NCBI GenBank assembly: GCA_023078555.1
Contig: CM041199.1
Location: 5,151,315-5,215,314 of the forward strand
Length of the DNA stretch: 64,000 nt
Direction: 5' to 3'
Source: Ulva prolifera
Lineage: Eukaryota; Chlorophyta; Ulvophyceae; Ulvales; Ulvaceae
Positions 1 to 13,309 of this stretch are shown here, in pieces. The first letter of the stretch is position 1; the number at the start of each line of letters is the position of its first letter. Position numbers and translations under genes: made by a program. The notes under the pieces are model-generated. The model was given only the letters and a program-made list of their open reading frames with translations. It was not told where the DNA came from and did not search any database.

Positions 1-3000
1 AGCGGTCGATGAACCCGGCGGACGAGCTCGCGAGCGCCGTGAGCGGCGCGCTGCTGTTCGGCGGCGGCGTCGGCGGCCCCTCGGGGCCCTCGGACCTCCG
101 AGATGACGACCTCGTGTCCGGCACGACCTCGCAGAGCGGCACCCCCCGGCATCCCCCCGAGTCGCTCGCGGCGAGCGCGGGCGGCGCGGGCAGTCTCGGG
201 CAAGCGGGCTCGTTCGTGCGGCGCATGCCGGGGGGCGGCACGAGCCGCGGCGGCGGCCTTGGTGGCATGTCGAAGGCGATCAGCTCTGCGTCGCTGATGG
301 CGATGGAATCGCTGCGCAACGAGCCTGAGATCTGGTCGGTGCGTACATTGCATGTTAACAACGTTGGGGCTTGCGTTGTGCACCTGTCCAATCAGGCGGC
401 ATCGAACGTCTCTCCCCACCCTGTGTTCTTTGTGACATGGTGCACTACTACACACGCGCATGCAGTCAATCCACCGCTTTCTGCGCAACCCAGCGAAACC
501 AGTCATCCTCGCGATGTCGCGGCCCGACGCGAAGAAGAACATCACGACGCTCGTGCGCGCCTTCGGCGAGAACGCGGAGCTCCGCCGCATCGCGAACCTC
601 GTGCTCATCATGGGCAACCGGCAACGCATCGACGGCCTCGCAAAGGGCTCGCAGCAGGTGCTCACGGCCGTCCTCAAGCTCATCGACGAGTACGACCTCT
701 ACGGCTCCGTCGCCTACCCCAAGGCCCACTCCCAGGTGAGCCCTGCGGCCCCTCCTGGTGCTCCGCCCTGCAATGGCCCCTGTCCATTCCACTTGATGCC
801 CCCCCAGGTGGCAGCCTCTGTTTTGTTGCAGTTGTCTTGTCGTTACCGACTAATGAACAGGGCACCCTCAGAGTGGTGCCTGTAAGCGGCAGCCCATGCA
901 TTGACTTGGGCGTGTTGCCGCAGCTCATTGGCTTGCATGGCGGTGCGCGTTGATTCTGGCAGCGCTGCCCGATTTGTGTCAGTTGCACATGATCCGTCGT
1001 TGACAGTGATCACAGGTCCCCTGAGCGGGGGCCTGATACGTACCGATCATGCCGTCGGGTTGCTGTGCGGGCATCCTGCTGGGTGATGGACGGGGCGAAT
1101 GCGGATGCCGCTCCCCCCCCAACACACGGCCTGACACGCGGCTGGCTGCGTGCAGCAAGACATCAGCGACATCTACCTTCTCGCGAAGGAGACGCGTGGC
1201 GTGTTTGTCAACATCGCGCTGCAGGAGCCCTTCGGCCTGACGCTCATCGAGGCCGCCGTGCACGGCGCGCCCATCGTCGCGACCCGCCACGGCGGCCCCG
1301 TTGATATCATCAACACCCTCAAGGTGCGCCGGCCGTCGCGCATGCTGCCCATGCATGTGTGCAGGTTGCTCCCCCGCCAACACCGGCCCGCCTTCTCGCT
1401 GCTCGAGGCGACCGTCTGCATGTGTTTGTACGAGAACATGTCACTGCGTCAATGGATCCTGAGTGCGACGTTGTGGCTGCCCAAACCAGTGTTGTGCCCC
1501 ATGTTCAGGTCACACAGAATGTACGCGCCGGCCGACCGTACCCAACTCTCCTTGTGCCAGTGTTGTTGGTGTCAATGTGTTGTAGTCTGTGCTGGTGCCC
1601 TGCCATGCACTGGCCCGAGCTTTCATTATCTTCCCACCGCACCTACCTGCCAGGCTGCCGCATGCATCCGACAGGATTGTGTGGGAGCAGAACGGCAAGA
1701 TCGTGGAGCCGACGGACAGCAAGGCGGTCGCGGCCGCGATCCTCGACATCATCATCAAGACCGACAAGTGGAACCGCTACTCCTGCAACGGCATCAAGAA
1801 CATCCTCGCGTACTCGTGGCCGAGCCACTGCATCCGGTACCTCAAGACGATCCAGACGCACCGCGACGCCGACTCTGGCAGCGGCGGTGGCGGCGGCGGC
1901 CTCACCCGCGTCCTCACGCAGTCGCGCCTCCGCCACAGTATCGACGACAGCCTCGCCGCACTGACGGACGTGGAGGACATCATCGACGTGCGCAAGACCG
2001 GCGACCTCGCCGCGCGCATGCGGGTGCGCCTCCTCCGTGAATGCATGCTGTGCGTGCTGCGTGATGTGCGTGGTGTGTGCTGTCCGTCTTGTGTGCGCTG
2101 CCTCGTGTGCGATGTGGCGTGGGGAACTTGTTTGGTTTGCAGTGTGTGCTGTGTGTGTTGCGTGACGCGTGCTGTGTGATGTGGGATGGCAGAGGGTGGG
2201 GCCGTGCTGCGGAGCACAAGCGCCGACTGGCCGTGCTGCGGAGCATGCAGCCGAGGTGGCGTGCAGTGCACGGTGACGCTCTGAGCGAATGCTGCGGCTG
2301 GTGTGCAGCAATTCAACGCGAGCGTGCCGCCGGACTCGCTGCCGTTTGCGATAGACGACTCTGCGGCGCCGACGGGCGCGGGGCACCGCAACGAGCTCCT
2401 GCAGCCGGAGCTGCCGCGCATCGACAGCGCGGCGCCGGCGCGGCTACGCATGCTGGGCCGCAGCCGCCTCGTGTATGCGATGATGGACACCACGTTTGAC
2501 ATGGCGCTTCTAGCCACCGCGCTGCGCTCCTTGCTGAAGGACACCGGTGCGTGCTGCGCTGCCGATGCCGCCGCCACAGCTTGCACCTGCTCGCTTGATG
2601 CCCGGGTGGGGCTTGTGGCGGCGTCCTTGACTGTGGCCGTGCTGCCTGTGTGAAGAACTCTGCAGGTGGCGCCGAGGTGTTGTTGGTCTGCCTTCTGCAC
2701 CCGCAGGGCGGTGGCCGCACTCATGCATGCCCTACTGAGTGCTCGATGTCCTGGGATGGATGTTGCGCCCCCCGGAGCACTGGCCGCCATGCATAAACAC
2801 CTCTGTTTCGCATGTGCGCAGCCAAAATCCGCCTGCTGCTTGCCTTACACGGTGCCGAGCTTGTCTGTGGGGTAGCGACGATCCACAGGCTCTCGGCAGT
2901 GTATGGCAGAGCACCAAAGCATGCTTGGAGGCTGTGATGCGACGAGGCTCAATGTGTGGGCCAGGCTGCCTGACGGCGCGGCGCGGTGCGTGCAGATGGC

Positions 3001-4107
3001 AGCCTCGGCGTCGGCCTGCTGACCGTGCTCACGTTCAGCGAGGTCGTGGAGGAGCTCAAGAACGCGGATGTCGAGGCAACGGCCCTCGACTTCATCGTGT
3101 GCAGCTGCGGCGCGTACATCATGTACATCGACACCGAGGGCAACTGGAAGGCCGACGAGGCGTGGGAGGCCAAGGCGATGTACCGCTGGGACAAGAAGCT
3201 GGTGGTGCGCTGCGTGCTCTGGCCCGCCATCTTCATCTTCCTTGACTCTTCGTATTCCGTGACTCTTCATCTTCCTTGAACTGTCGCCACCGGCAATGTG
3301 CATCCAGCACGCATTATCAGCAGAGGCCAAGCTGATCCGGGGGTGGCGGTGCAGATGCGGACGCTGACGAGGATGCAGATGAACCGGCCGCAGGGTAATG
3401 GTGAGGTGCAGCGCAGTGACCTCATGCGGCTGCTGTCGGCCGCTGGCGGTGTCGACATGAATGACGGCAACGGCCCTATCCACGTCCTGCTCGACTTTGA
3501 CCCGCAGTCCAACGCGCCGCTCGAGCAGATGGACAACGCGACGCTGATTGACCGCGTGCGCAAGCGCGTGCGCCGCGTCGGCATCCGCTGCAACCTCACC
3601 CTCCAGCTCGTGCCGGAGGAGACGGCAGCGGAGCGCACGCGCAGCGTCCTCCACGCGACGCCGCTGCGCTGCTCGCGCGCGCTCGCGCTGCGGCACATTG
3701 TGCACAGCGGGAACTTCCTCATGGCCGACACCGTCTTCCTGTGCACGCCGGCGTCGATGCACGCCAACGCGGCGCAGGACGGCCACAGCGTCGTCGGCGC
3801 ATTGTGCTCCGACATGGCGACGCTGGTGGAAGGCGCGCAGAAGGTGGTCGTCGTGCCGCCGAGCAAGCTGCCGCGCCTCTCGAAGCCAGAGAGTGAAGGG
3901 GAGGAAGGGAAGGCGGCAGAGCCGCGCTACGCTGCTGCGTTTGAGCGCCTGAAGGTCTCCCTCAAGCCCTTCTCCCCGGACCGGGTGCTGGTCCTGAATG
4001 CGGCAAGCGAACTGGAGACCCGTCTGAGTGAGGTGCTCGCCCCGACGCCAGCGGCAAAGGCGGCCGCGGCTGCTACAGACACAGCACCCACCACGGAACA
4101 GGACTGA
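1..4107 (+). CDS. SPS: Sucrose-phosphate synthase, 3' part (partial, 7 exons in window)
   Basis: Makes sucrose-6-phosphate from UDP-glucose and fructose-6-phosphate in the cytosol. Exons by phase-consistent joining: 1(edge)-338, 466-735, 1156-1323, 1691-2023, 2309-2546, 2996-3204, 3355-4107 (TGA). About 570 residues are visible; the N-terminal half of the GT-B glycosyltransferase lies upstream. Exon 2 carries the [12 protein letters not shown] segment, with the conserved Arg and Lys for nucleotide-sugar phosphates. Exon 3 carries [10 protein letters not shown], the E-x7-E motif of GT4 enzymes, then GGPVDI. Exon 4 ends the GT domain (NGKIVEPTD, then YSWPSHC), followed by a Gly-rich linker. Exons 5-7 match the C-terminal HAD/phosphatase-like region of plant SPS. 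The DxDxT nucleophile motif is not visible there (YAMMDTTFD instead), as in plant SPS where this region is thought non-catalytic. The exon-4 acceptor at 1690 restores the frame; the AG at 1674 would break it. Family assignment is firm; the last exon is the least conserved. Confidence 0.92.
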
Positions 4108-7100
4108 GCTTTGCGGCACAGAAGCGGGCACAGCGGTGGACACGCTGTGGCGTGCTGTTGAGTATCAAGCTAGGGGAGTGCGGTGCCTGACTTTGACACA
4201 GGGTACCGGGGTGGCGCCGTTATTTGATGTGAATTACAGGGTTTATCACGCGTTTATCACGCGTGCTGTGCTGTGCGGGCGGGGCGCGAGCTGGTGGGTT
4301 GCACCATGCACCATGGTTGCCCGCAGCTGTGGTGCTGGACCGTGAAGCCTTCCGACATGCATTGCAGTTCGTTCCTTGATGTAGAGCTAGCAGGTTTCCT
4401 GTCCATCATTGCTACACGCGGCCGTTGTCGAGGCAGTGTGCATGACGCCGATCGATGGAGGGCGCCTCCTTGTGGGGTAGGTGCGGGGGCGGGGTATATG
4501 GTGGTCAGGATCCGCCCTGTCGTAAACAAATGTATAAGTGTCTTCAAGCTTTCCTGGGCTGTAATGGTTTCTACACTCACCATGGGAAGAATGGCGCACA
4601 TCTGCGTCGCTGATGCGATTCGCTGCAGCTGCTAGGACACCTCGTCATCTCAAGTCCTGAGGCTCTGCGCTGCTGTGTGCTTGCCATGCATAGCCGAGAA
4701 CTACCTGGCACTGTACCTGAGCACGTGCGTTCCATCAGGTGATAGCCACAGCTTCAGTTCGGATTTCGACTCAGTGGCTCTTTTTGTTTTCCTGTGTGCA
4801 AGTTGACGATCTGATCCCCTTCTCATCAGGTACGGGTATGCCTGCCAGCGGAAATGATCTGCATGCGTGTGCGCTCAGCGGTGAGGAGTCCCACAATGTC
4901 TGTTTAATTTTACCGTGTGCCCATGGACATGTGCACAAAGGGGATGTGTCGAATATGCTGATCGCTGGGCCCATGCAGGACACGCCAGTTGAGGGCGAGT
5001 CCCTGCAATTCTTGCTTGCCGGCGTGTCCGACATCCTGGACTGCATGCCCACATCAATTTGGTAATGGTGGGTACACACATCAATTTGGTTATGGCGTGT
5101 GGCACTGTCACCAGCTCTGTCCAGTGGCAACGAGCATTCATACAGCAGTCACCGCACAGTCTGCCACACCCCCACATGCTGCCCTGCGACATGCATTGGA
5201 CAGATACACGTAACCCGGGAAGTTCCCCCCTAATCGACCGCGCGCAGCTCCCCCCTAATCAATGCGGCCTGGTGCCGCGCTATCGGCAGGGCTGCAGGTG
5301 GGCCCGCCTGCACACAGGGGGGGAGACAGCCGAGAGGATGCCCACATATGCGAGGTGGCTACGGGGGTCTGCAATGCTGAGGCACGGAGCGTAGCGCCGC
5401 CACACATGCCAACATCGGCTCAGGTGTCAGCTCCATGATCGCTGCCGTGGTGGCTGCAGTGTGGGGCATTAGCTCGTTAAGCGGCGGACAGGCGCCGCCG
5501 AAAGGAGAGGGGCCAGGGTCGCATGGGGGATGTACGTGATACTGTGTGTGCGTGTTAGCTATGCTAAGACAAAGGCGTCGAGGCGGGCGACACTGCGAAT
5601 CCAGCAAGCAGCTCCAGAATAAGTCCACCAACCCAGTACGATGCTCCCGGGCCATGGCATAGCACAAGCCATACCCAAAGCGAGCACACCGCTGCAAACA
5701 AACACCCCTATGTGCCCACTGATGTATGTGCATGCGTGTTACGACGACGACAGCGAGTTCGAGTTCATCGACGTAGATGGTCATTGCAAATAAAATGTGT
5801 GACAGGCAGCTGCTTGTACCGGCCAGCTTCATCATGGTCCCCGTCTACAGCTCCTCATGGCTCATGTGCCTAGGATGGGAGCCTGCGGGCACACTCCTGT
5901 GGCCACAAGGATCGCCAGGGGGGTGATTGCCGAGGTTGCGCCGTCGCTCAACTGAGCGCCTGAAACTAGCGGATGTCGCGGCACGCACGCCACGGCGCAT
6001 GCCAAATCACAGGTGCCGACTGAATGTGTGGAGCTCTGGTGCATCGCAAGCGGGTAGACGCGCCTGTAGCCAGCAACACATGCATCTCTGCGGGTGCATG
6101 CCTTCGTTGATTGCAAGGTGAACCATGCCGATGCTCTAGACAGTGTGGAGCCCTCACAGGGCCCGGCGCCAGTGTGTTGCGGAGTGCCGCCGCCCGCATC
6201 GCCCGAGGCAGCCCATTTGTTGTTGATGGTCAGAGTTGCCGAGGCCGGTGGCATCGCGGCCTGTGCATGTGTACGCATCTAGCCCGGGGTGGTCATGGCA
6301 TGGGGTCTGCAATCATTCATGTGCGCCTCAACCGCAACGGGCGCCCAGATCTCGTCCAACGATCCCATGCTACCAGTGCAGTTGGGTTTGAAGGTCTCCT
6401 GTTGTATTGCTGAAGGCGGCAAGGGGGGGGTCTGCGGGAGGCTACTGCACGGTCAAGACTCCTGACTGAAAAGGTACACCTAGACGTGCTCGGGTCACTG
6501 GCTACTGTAAGGGTTAAATCCAGAACACTGTGTAAAGCTTGCCCTGTGACAGATTGCGTGCGGTCTTCGGCAGTCTTCTGTCCGCCCAGTCTTCTATCTA
6601 TCCTCAGACTGTGTGCACTGTGAGAAGGTTGTCTGTTCTCAGCTGGCATCGCAGTGGAAACGCCAACCCGCATGGAACTAGACCAGAATATTCAGATGAG
6701 GCACGCAATCAACGGACCGAGGCGACATTCAACGCCCTAGCTGCATGATGCCTGATTTTGACTGGAAGGATTTCATCTTGTCGTCGAGCGCTGGCAGTCA
6801 CGCTCAGGAAGCAGCACTGCCGCACTGGAAGACACCAGCCTGACATCTGGCACCGCGATGCGACTTCATCAGTAACAAGTACATCCCCACTGTAGCATGT
6901 GCAATGCGCGGTACTGAAGCGCTGTCGCCTAGCATTCGCTGACTGGGACACCACGGCCATCTGCTTCGAACTCGCACTCACTCGCGGTGACAACGGGCAG
7001 CTCTGCGTCCAGTGTAATTTGTGATACACCAAGAGCGCTTCTGCGCGCCTCAAAGTCATCGGACACGAAGTTGACCGCTTAAGTCTCGACGGGTTGTCGA

Positions 7101-8228
7101 TCTTCACCATGTGGCTTAAAGTGCAGATGGAGACACTCGCATTGCGACCTGAACTGGTCAAAGCGCGTGTGGTCGATTGATTCACTGACACTTACAGAAC
7201 ATACCATGGTCGTGCGGCTGGTGCGACCAACGTCGGTTGCTTTCGTCCCCGGTCACAACGGTCTTCTTGCTTGCCTTCTCCTCACATTATGTTGCTCAGC
7301 CACAACTACCTCCACAAGCAGTGATGCAGTGATTAAATGAAGGCATCTGTCTCTCAAAATTGATATCTGGAGCCCATGTCCATGCCGTCTGTGTGTTTAG
7401 ACGCAGAGGCTGAGTGGGACTCTGTCACAGCATTCCTGTGATTGGATCACGTATAGTCAACCGGAACGGTGTGACTCCGCAGCCACAAATACGCCATGTG
7501 CATGTGTATCAGGGAGTTTAGGGCTGCTCTGTATCTTCGACATGCGCACCACGCTGGTGCGCATGTCGAATGCTGCTACGGCATCGACGATCAACATTCC
7601 TACCTGCGGCAGTGCATCGCGTCATAAATGCCAGATTGTACAACTATTTTGCGTTGTGTGTCTCCCAGAAGGTGCGGTTTGTGCTCATCATATCGGTCCT
7701 CCGTCTGCTCGGCATGCCAGGCTACTCGGCGGACCAATCGAAGGCTGTCTTGAACGTCAAAACAAGTACCTCGTCCTGCAGCTCTGTTTCGCGTCTCATG
7801 CTATTCTCCCCAGGCTTGTCGCTGTGCCTGCTTCGCTCACGCATGTTCCGGGCTTGGCCGCGTCTCCATCACGTCGCGGTTCCTCAGCGATAACCAGCAG
7901 TCGCTGGCATCATAGACCACGCTGAATGAGTATGGTGTTGACGCAATCGCGATAATGCTGCAGACGATTCCAGCCTAGGCAGACCACGCAATACGACAGC
8001 GGCCAGCCAAGTCTCGAGAGGCCTTTACAGCCGAAGCCGGTCTGCCACCGCGACACACCCACACAGCCTTCACACAGCGATCTGCAGAGCGCTCCCTCCG
8101 GACAAGACTCCACACAGCCTCGTATCTGCGACCGACGTCACCCAGATCACACACTACAGCAACACCACAGCCTTGCCCTCCCCACAGTTCTCGGCGACCA
8201 GCGCCGTCATCACCACCAATCTGCCCAC
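4108..8228. other. Intergenic region, no gene recognised
   Basis: No conserved protein segment is visible on either strand. The longest open frame (minus, about 6709-7191) has no recognisable motif and unbiased composition. A short tandem duplication (core ACATCAATTTGGT) lies at about 5050-5095. The right end must hold the promoter and 5' UTR of the downstream kinase; no clear TATA box was identified. Confidence 0.5.
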
Positions 8229-11200
8229 ATGAGCGGCACGCATGGCCCTCTGGCCACACCAGCCATGCTCCGCGAGCCCCTGGCGCCAGGCCAGCTGCCA
8301 CATGACAGACCAGCGGCAGCCCCCGGCGCCTCCGCGCCCCCCGCGCACTCCGCTGCGAGTACCGCGGTAGGCGCGTCAGGGACGGGGGTCGGCGCCGGCG
8401 TGCTGCGCGACATGCATATGCACCTGTTCGACCCCAGCGCGGCCGAGGATGCCTTCCAGTACCGCAAGGGTGAATGCCTCGGCAAGGGCGCCTTTGGTGT
8501 CGTCTACCGGTGCGAGGTGTGTGCTGACGCCTGTCCATGTCGCCGACGGACCGTATTTTGCCCATACCAATATCAATACCGTCAGTGGCCATGGATGCAT
8601 GTATACAGAGATAAGATTCAATGTGGAACGTGTCAGAGGTTACTGCGTGCCGTTGCCTCTCTGAGCCGCAGCCCTGTTCTGCCTCATGGCGCATGCAGCG
8701 GTTTCGCCGCATGTGTGTCTTTGCTCACCCCTTTAAGTCTTCGTGTCTGCCTTTTTGTCGGTGCCCGGTGTCGCACCGGTGTCGTCGCTGTTGCCGCCAG
8801 CTACTCCCGATAGCGATCGGTGAGCGCTGCCCAATCTCTTGAGGAGCCGCGCGCATGCATGTGTGCTCTTTTGACCCCTTGAGATGCCGAGGTCACTTCC
8901 AACCCGGACATGGCTTCATGGCCAATTCCTTCTTCTGCCCTGTAGCACCACACACCGCATGCAAGCATCTACGAATCGATGGCTGTGGCCATCACGTAGC
9001 CGTTTGACATCCGCGCAACAGCAGTCTGAAAAGAGGCAAGAGGCACAAGGGTGTGGGGGTGTAGGTCCGGGAGGACCCTGGCGCCGACGTGGCCGCGGTG
9101 CCGCGGCAGTTTGCTCTCAAGGAGGTGAAGAGCCCGAACCTGTTCTACCCCAACGCACCCGACGCGCACCTGGCTGACTCCCTGCCCCTGAACGAGCCGG
9201 CGCTGCAGTTCTACCACGAACACCCCAACATTGTGAAGGTGTGCTCACCCCTGCCTCACCCCTCACAATCGTGGGCATCCGTTCCGGGCAGGGTTTCGTC
9301 TGGGCTGTATTCGCCCCCGGAACGCAGTGGGTGTCTGGGCATGGTACAGCCAAGTTTGCATCAAGCATACAATGTGTTGCATGCCATGCATCTGACACCG
9401 CGCAGACACATCCTGCCACCCTTTGACCGCTCGTGCTGAGTCCGAACTGACTCTGATGCTTGCGGCTGTGGCTTCAGGTGTACTGGGCGCATGTCGTATG
9501 TCTCGACCCCAAGACTGGTGCCCCCCTACATGTGACGGCAAACCAGCTGTGGGGCCCGATGGCTGACTACCTCTCACCTCCGGACCCTCGCAGCGGCCCT
9601 GTCGGCGGCGCGGCAATGCCGCCGGAAAACGGCGCCGGCACGCTCGGTCCACTTCATGGCAAAAGCGCATGGCCTCTCGGCGAGGGGGCCCCGGGTGCGC
9701 GTGCAACGCATGACGGCCGCCCCGGCCACAGCCGCTTCGACGAAGGCGGCGATGGCGTTGAGCGGACGGCACTGCCTCTGGAGATGTACTCAGACATGAT
9801 ACACGTCTGCATTGATGGACCCTCCCCCCCCGACGCGCAGCCGCCGGTAATCCCTGCAGCTACAGCCAGCCACGCACACCCTGAAGCAGCCGCCGCCGGC
9901 CACGCCCCACGCATGCCTGCATACCCGCCTATCGGGCCGGTGACCACAGCGCGCGTCCTCCGCGATCCGAGGTCGGACGTGCATGTCGCAGATGCATTGG
10001 AAGAGCAGGCGGCGCTCATGAATGGCCAGGGTAGCTCGCCCCCGGACCCTGAGGGCGAGAGCCCTCCGCCGGTGGTTCCGGCCGCGCAGCACGGCGCCGC
10101 AGCCTCGCCTCCGCCGGGGGCGCAGCACGCGCCCCCTGCGCAGCCCCCGGGGGGTGCACCTCCACCCTGGGGACACGATCACGTGCCAGGCGAGGCGGCG
10201 GCGGAGGAGGGTCCCCCGAGCGCGTGGCGGTGCCGCGTCGAGCGCGCGTGCCGCGTCGCAGCAGCCAAGTCGCACGTGGCCGCCGGCGCGGCGGGCCGCG
10301 AGGCCGCCGTGCAGCTGAAGATGCGGATCGCGATGGAGTACTGCGACCTCGGTGCGCTGCGCGTGCTGCGCGTGCTGGGCGTGCTGTGTGGTCCATGTGC
10401 TGCGGTGGAAGACAAAGGTGCATGCTCTGCAGCCGCCTCCTCGGGGTGCCTGCACGAACATCCTCATGTTCTCCTGACCTGCATGGTGCCGCGTGGCCGT
10501 GCTTCGAGGCCTATGCCGGTCCTCAGCACAGAGGAGCGATGGCTTGCGTTGCTCCTAAAGCCCAGGCGCGGCGCAGTATGCACTGTGCCTGTGTTCAACT
10601 GCATGTTGTCTTGCCGCAGCACGCCCTGCAGCCATGAGTGCAGTGAGGCTAGTACATGCTGTGCATGCTCTGAGGCAGCTGACGGGCCCCGTCGCACACA
10701 GCACACGCCACACAGCAGGTCATTCATGTAGAAGAATATAGCGAGTCCAGCTTGTGTAGTGCATGCAGAGCCAGCCCGATCGCCGCAAGCCTGTGTGCAG
10801 GGTCACTGGCGGACTGTCTCAGCAAGACGCAGCGCGGCGCACAGCACTTTTCGCAGCATGAGCCGCTCCGGAAGCTCGGGCGCGACATCACACCGCTGCG
10901 CTGCATGCTGCTGACGGCGCTGGACGTCGCCGAGGCACTGCACTGCATGCATGCGAGCAACATCATGCATGGCGACCTCAAGCCCCACAACATCCTCCTC
11001 GTGTCCGACCCCAAGGCGCGCTGCCGCGCGCCTAAGCGCATGCGTGCTGACACACGGCGCCGGGCCCTCGATGTGCATGCATGGCGGGACATGGAGCCGA
11101 AATGCCGCTGCACTCGGCAAGGAAATCGAAGTGCAGCCGTGTAGCCTTTCGTTTTTCCCACGACACAGCCAGCACGCAGCACGGCCCGTACCAACAACAC

Positions 11201-13309
11201 AATCACATCTCGGACCTGTTTTGCGGGGGGCCATTGCAACAGGTGTCCTGGCTGAGAGGCGGGATGGAGTGCGGGTGCGGTGCAGGACGATCGAGGATTC
11301 CACGCCAAGGTTGCGGATTTCGGGCTGGCGGTGCACATGGCCAAGGAGTCGACGTACGAGGGCCAGCAGGGCACGGAGGCCTACCTCCCTGCGCAGGTGC
11401 CTCGTCTCCCCTCCCTGCCTTGCATCATCTGAGACTGTGGTGCTGTGCCATGTGCTGTGGTTCTGCCATGCAACGGCCCGAGCTCGTGTTCATCGTGCAT
11501 ACGAGGCCGTGCGTGAGGGGTTGTTGGTTCCCGTTTTGAACCTGCGAACAGCCACCCACCTTTTTGCCCCCCCAATGGAGGCCATGTCGGTCTCATGCGA
11601 ATGCTCACGCGGGCAATCGTTCTGTGTGCACGGGGGTGCAGGCGCAGAGGTGATCCGCGGCGCCGGGGCCGTTGCGTGGCTGGCCACACCAGTACCGCGC
11701 GGCGGCGCTGTGTCCGCTCTATCGCGCTGCGGAACGGAGCCACCCCGCGACGTGTGGGATCTGCCTGCTGCGGACTGCGTGGAAGACTCGTGTAGGTGTG
11801 GATTTGGTGGCTGCGGGGTGTCGACCCTGGAGGTGTGTGTGCAGGTGTTCCTCGACCACGAGCTGACGCAAGCCAGCGACGTGTACGCGCTCGGCCTCCT
11901 GCTGTGGGAGATGCTGCACGGCGTGCTGTGGTGCTATGTCTGGGCGGCCGAGAAGCAGAAACGCGGGTGCGCAGCGCCACCCTGACCCTCCACTGTCTTC
12001 GCTGCCGGTCCGATCATCTGCAACACGATCCATGCTTTCAGATCCATGCTTGCGTGATTTGTTTCTCACACTGACGTTTCACATACCCAAGCTTCGGAAG
12101 AAGCTCACAACAACTTCAGAAATGAGCACTGTCGCGGACATGATCAGGCGCCACTGCTGGACAGCTGGCCGCATTAAGGCGTTTAGCACTCACACGCCCG
12201 TCATGCACTGACGGTGAGCATGCTATAGCTCACACACGGACGTGGCATTAGGTACCCATGTGAGGAAATCATCAGCCGATCGCTCCGGCCAGATTCGGCT
12301 GCTGCAGATCTCTGTGCCTCGTCAGTGTTTGGGCATGCAGTTCCAACAGCGCTCGCCGGGGCGTGCCAGTGCGTGTCATGTTGCAAAAGTGAGGAGCCCC
12401 ACCCAAAAAACAGGATGCGTGCGCCGTGTGCTGAGTGTGCTGCGTGTGCTGCGTGCGCCATGTGCTGCGTGTGCTGCGTGACACGTGTGCTGTGTGCATG
12501 CTGACCCCGCGCTGCGATGTAGAATTCAAGACCCGTTGCAGATGGACTTTTATCGCCCCCTGTGCAACGGCCGGTGCCCGCCGCTCGTAGCCACGCTCAT
12601 CTACAAGTGCATCCGCTCCAACCCTAACAGCCGCCCGTCTGCCGAAGACGTCCGCAGCCACCTGTACGACGCCCTCGAGAAGCTGGAGCCCCCAGCGCCA
12701 CCCCCGCGCGGCCACGCCGCCCATGCCATCCCGGCGGCCCCGGACTTCCAGGTTCCCCCTGGGCTGTCGCACGCCGGCCGCAGCGCGGCACAGCACAGCA
12801 CGGGCATGCATGGCGCAGCACAGCACAGCTCGGGCTTGCATGGCGCACAGCACGGAGCAGCTAGCCGGAGCAGCCTTCCAGGCGGGGCCTCAAGAGCGAA
12901 TCCGGGGGCTGCGCCGGGGGGGGCGGGTGGGGGCTTCCTGCCGCCGACGATCGCGGTGGTGGTGCCACCATCTGATTCCAGGCTTTCAGGGCAGCCGCCG
13001 CCGCCGCATGCATGTGGGGGCGTGCTCCAGGCTGTGCCTCAGCACGGGCACCAGGCCCCGTGGCCGCACGGCGCGGGTGCATCGGGGGCCGTCGTTCACG
13101 GCGGGGAGCGGCTGCGGGAATGGAAACAGCGGGACGATGAGGATGAGCAGGCGAGAGGGGGTCCAGGGTGGTTTGACCCCGTTGCGGCAAACGCGGAGGA
13201 GGGCCCCCCGGCAGAGGTGCCGCGGGAAGAGGAGGTAGAGCCGCGGCAGGCGGAGGCGCGGCTGGGGTGCTGGGGCAGGCTGCAGGCTCTGCTGTGCGGC
13301 CGGGCCTAG
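8229..13309 (+). CDS. TKL-like serine/threonine protein kinase with HGD loop and large insert
   Basis: Exons 8229-8516, 9065-9238, 9478-10351, 10801-11015, 11286-11396, 11845-11966, 12523-13309 give 856 residues. Kinase landmarks: glycine loop LGKGAFGVVY (about 84-93), ATP-site Lys in FALKEV (115), hinge MEYCDLGSL (about 440-448), catalytic loop HGDLKPHNILL with Asp at about 504, DFG at about 528, activation segment GTEAYLP, ASDVYALGLLLWEM (subdomain IX), and the late Arg in SNPNSRPSAEDV. All residues essential for phosphotransfer are present, so activity is predicted. The HRD Arg is Gly (a non-RD kinase) and the APE triplet is degenerate. An insert of roughly 240 residues, rich in Pro, Ala and His, separates subdomains IV and V. 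A disordered Gly/Pro/Ser tail of about 200 residues follows the kinase fold. No signal peptide or membrane helix: cytoplasmic. The intron at 11016 starts with GC. The start is the first in-frame ATG before the Pro/Ala-rich leader. Paralogue of the kinase at 17099; substrate unknown. Confidence 0.88.

Noticed and set aside
1675..1690. Earlier acceptor for exon 4 of sucrose-phosphate synthase
   Set aside because: An AG at 1674 gives a one-base frame mismatch; the TGGGAGCAG acceptor ending at 1690 is in phase and aligns directly with the plant protein.
2845..4143. 432-codon minus-strand open frame opposite sucrose-phosphate synthase
   Set aside because: Mirror frame of conserved exons on the plus strand.
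6709..7191. 160-codon minus-strand frame in the first intergenic region
   Set aside because: No motif, no GC-rich codon bias like the real genes, and no flanking exons.
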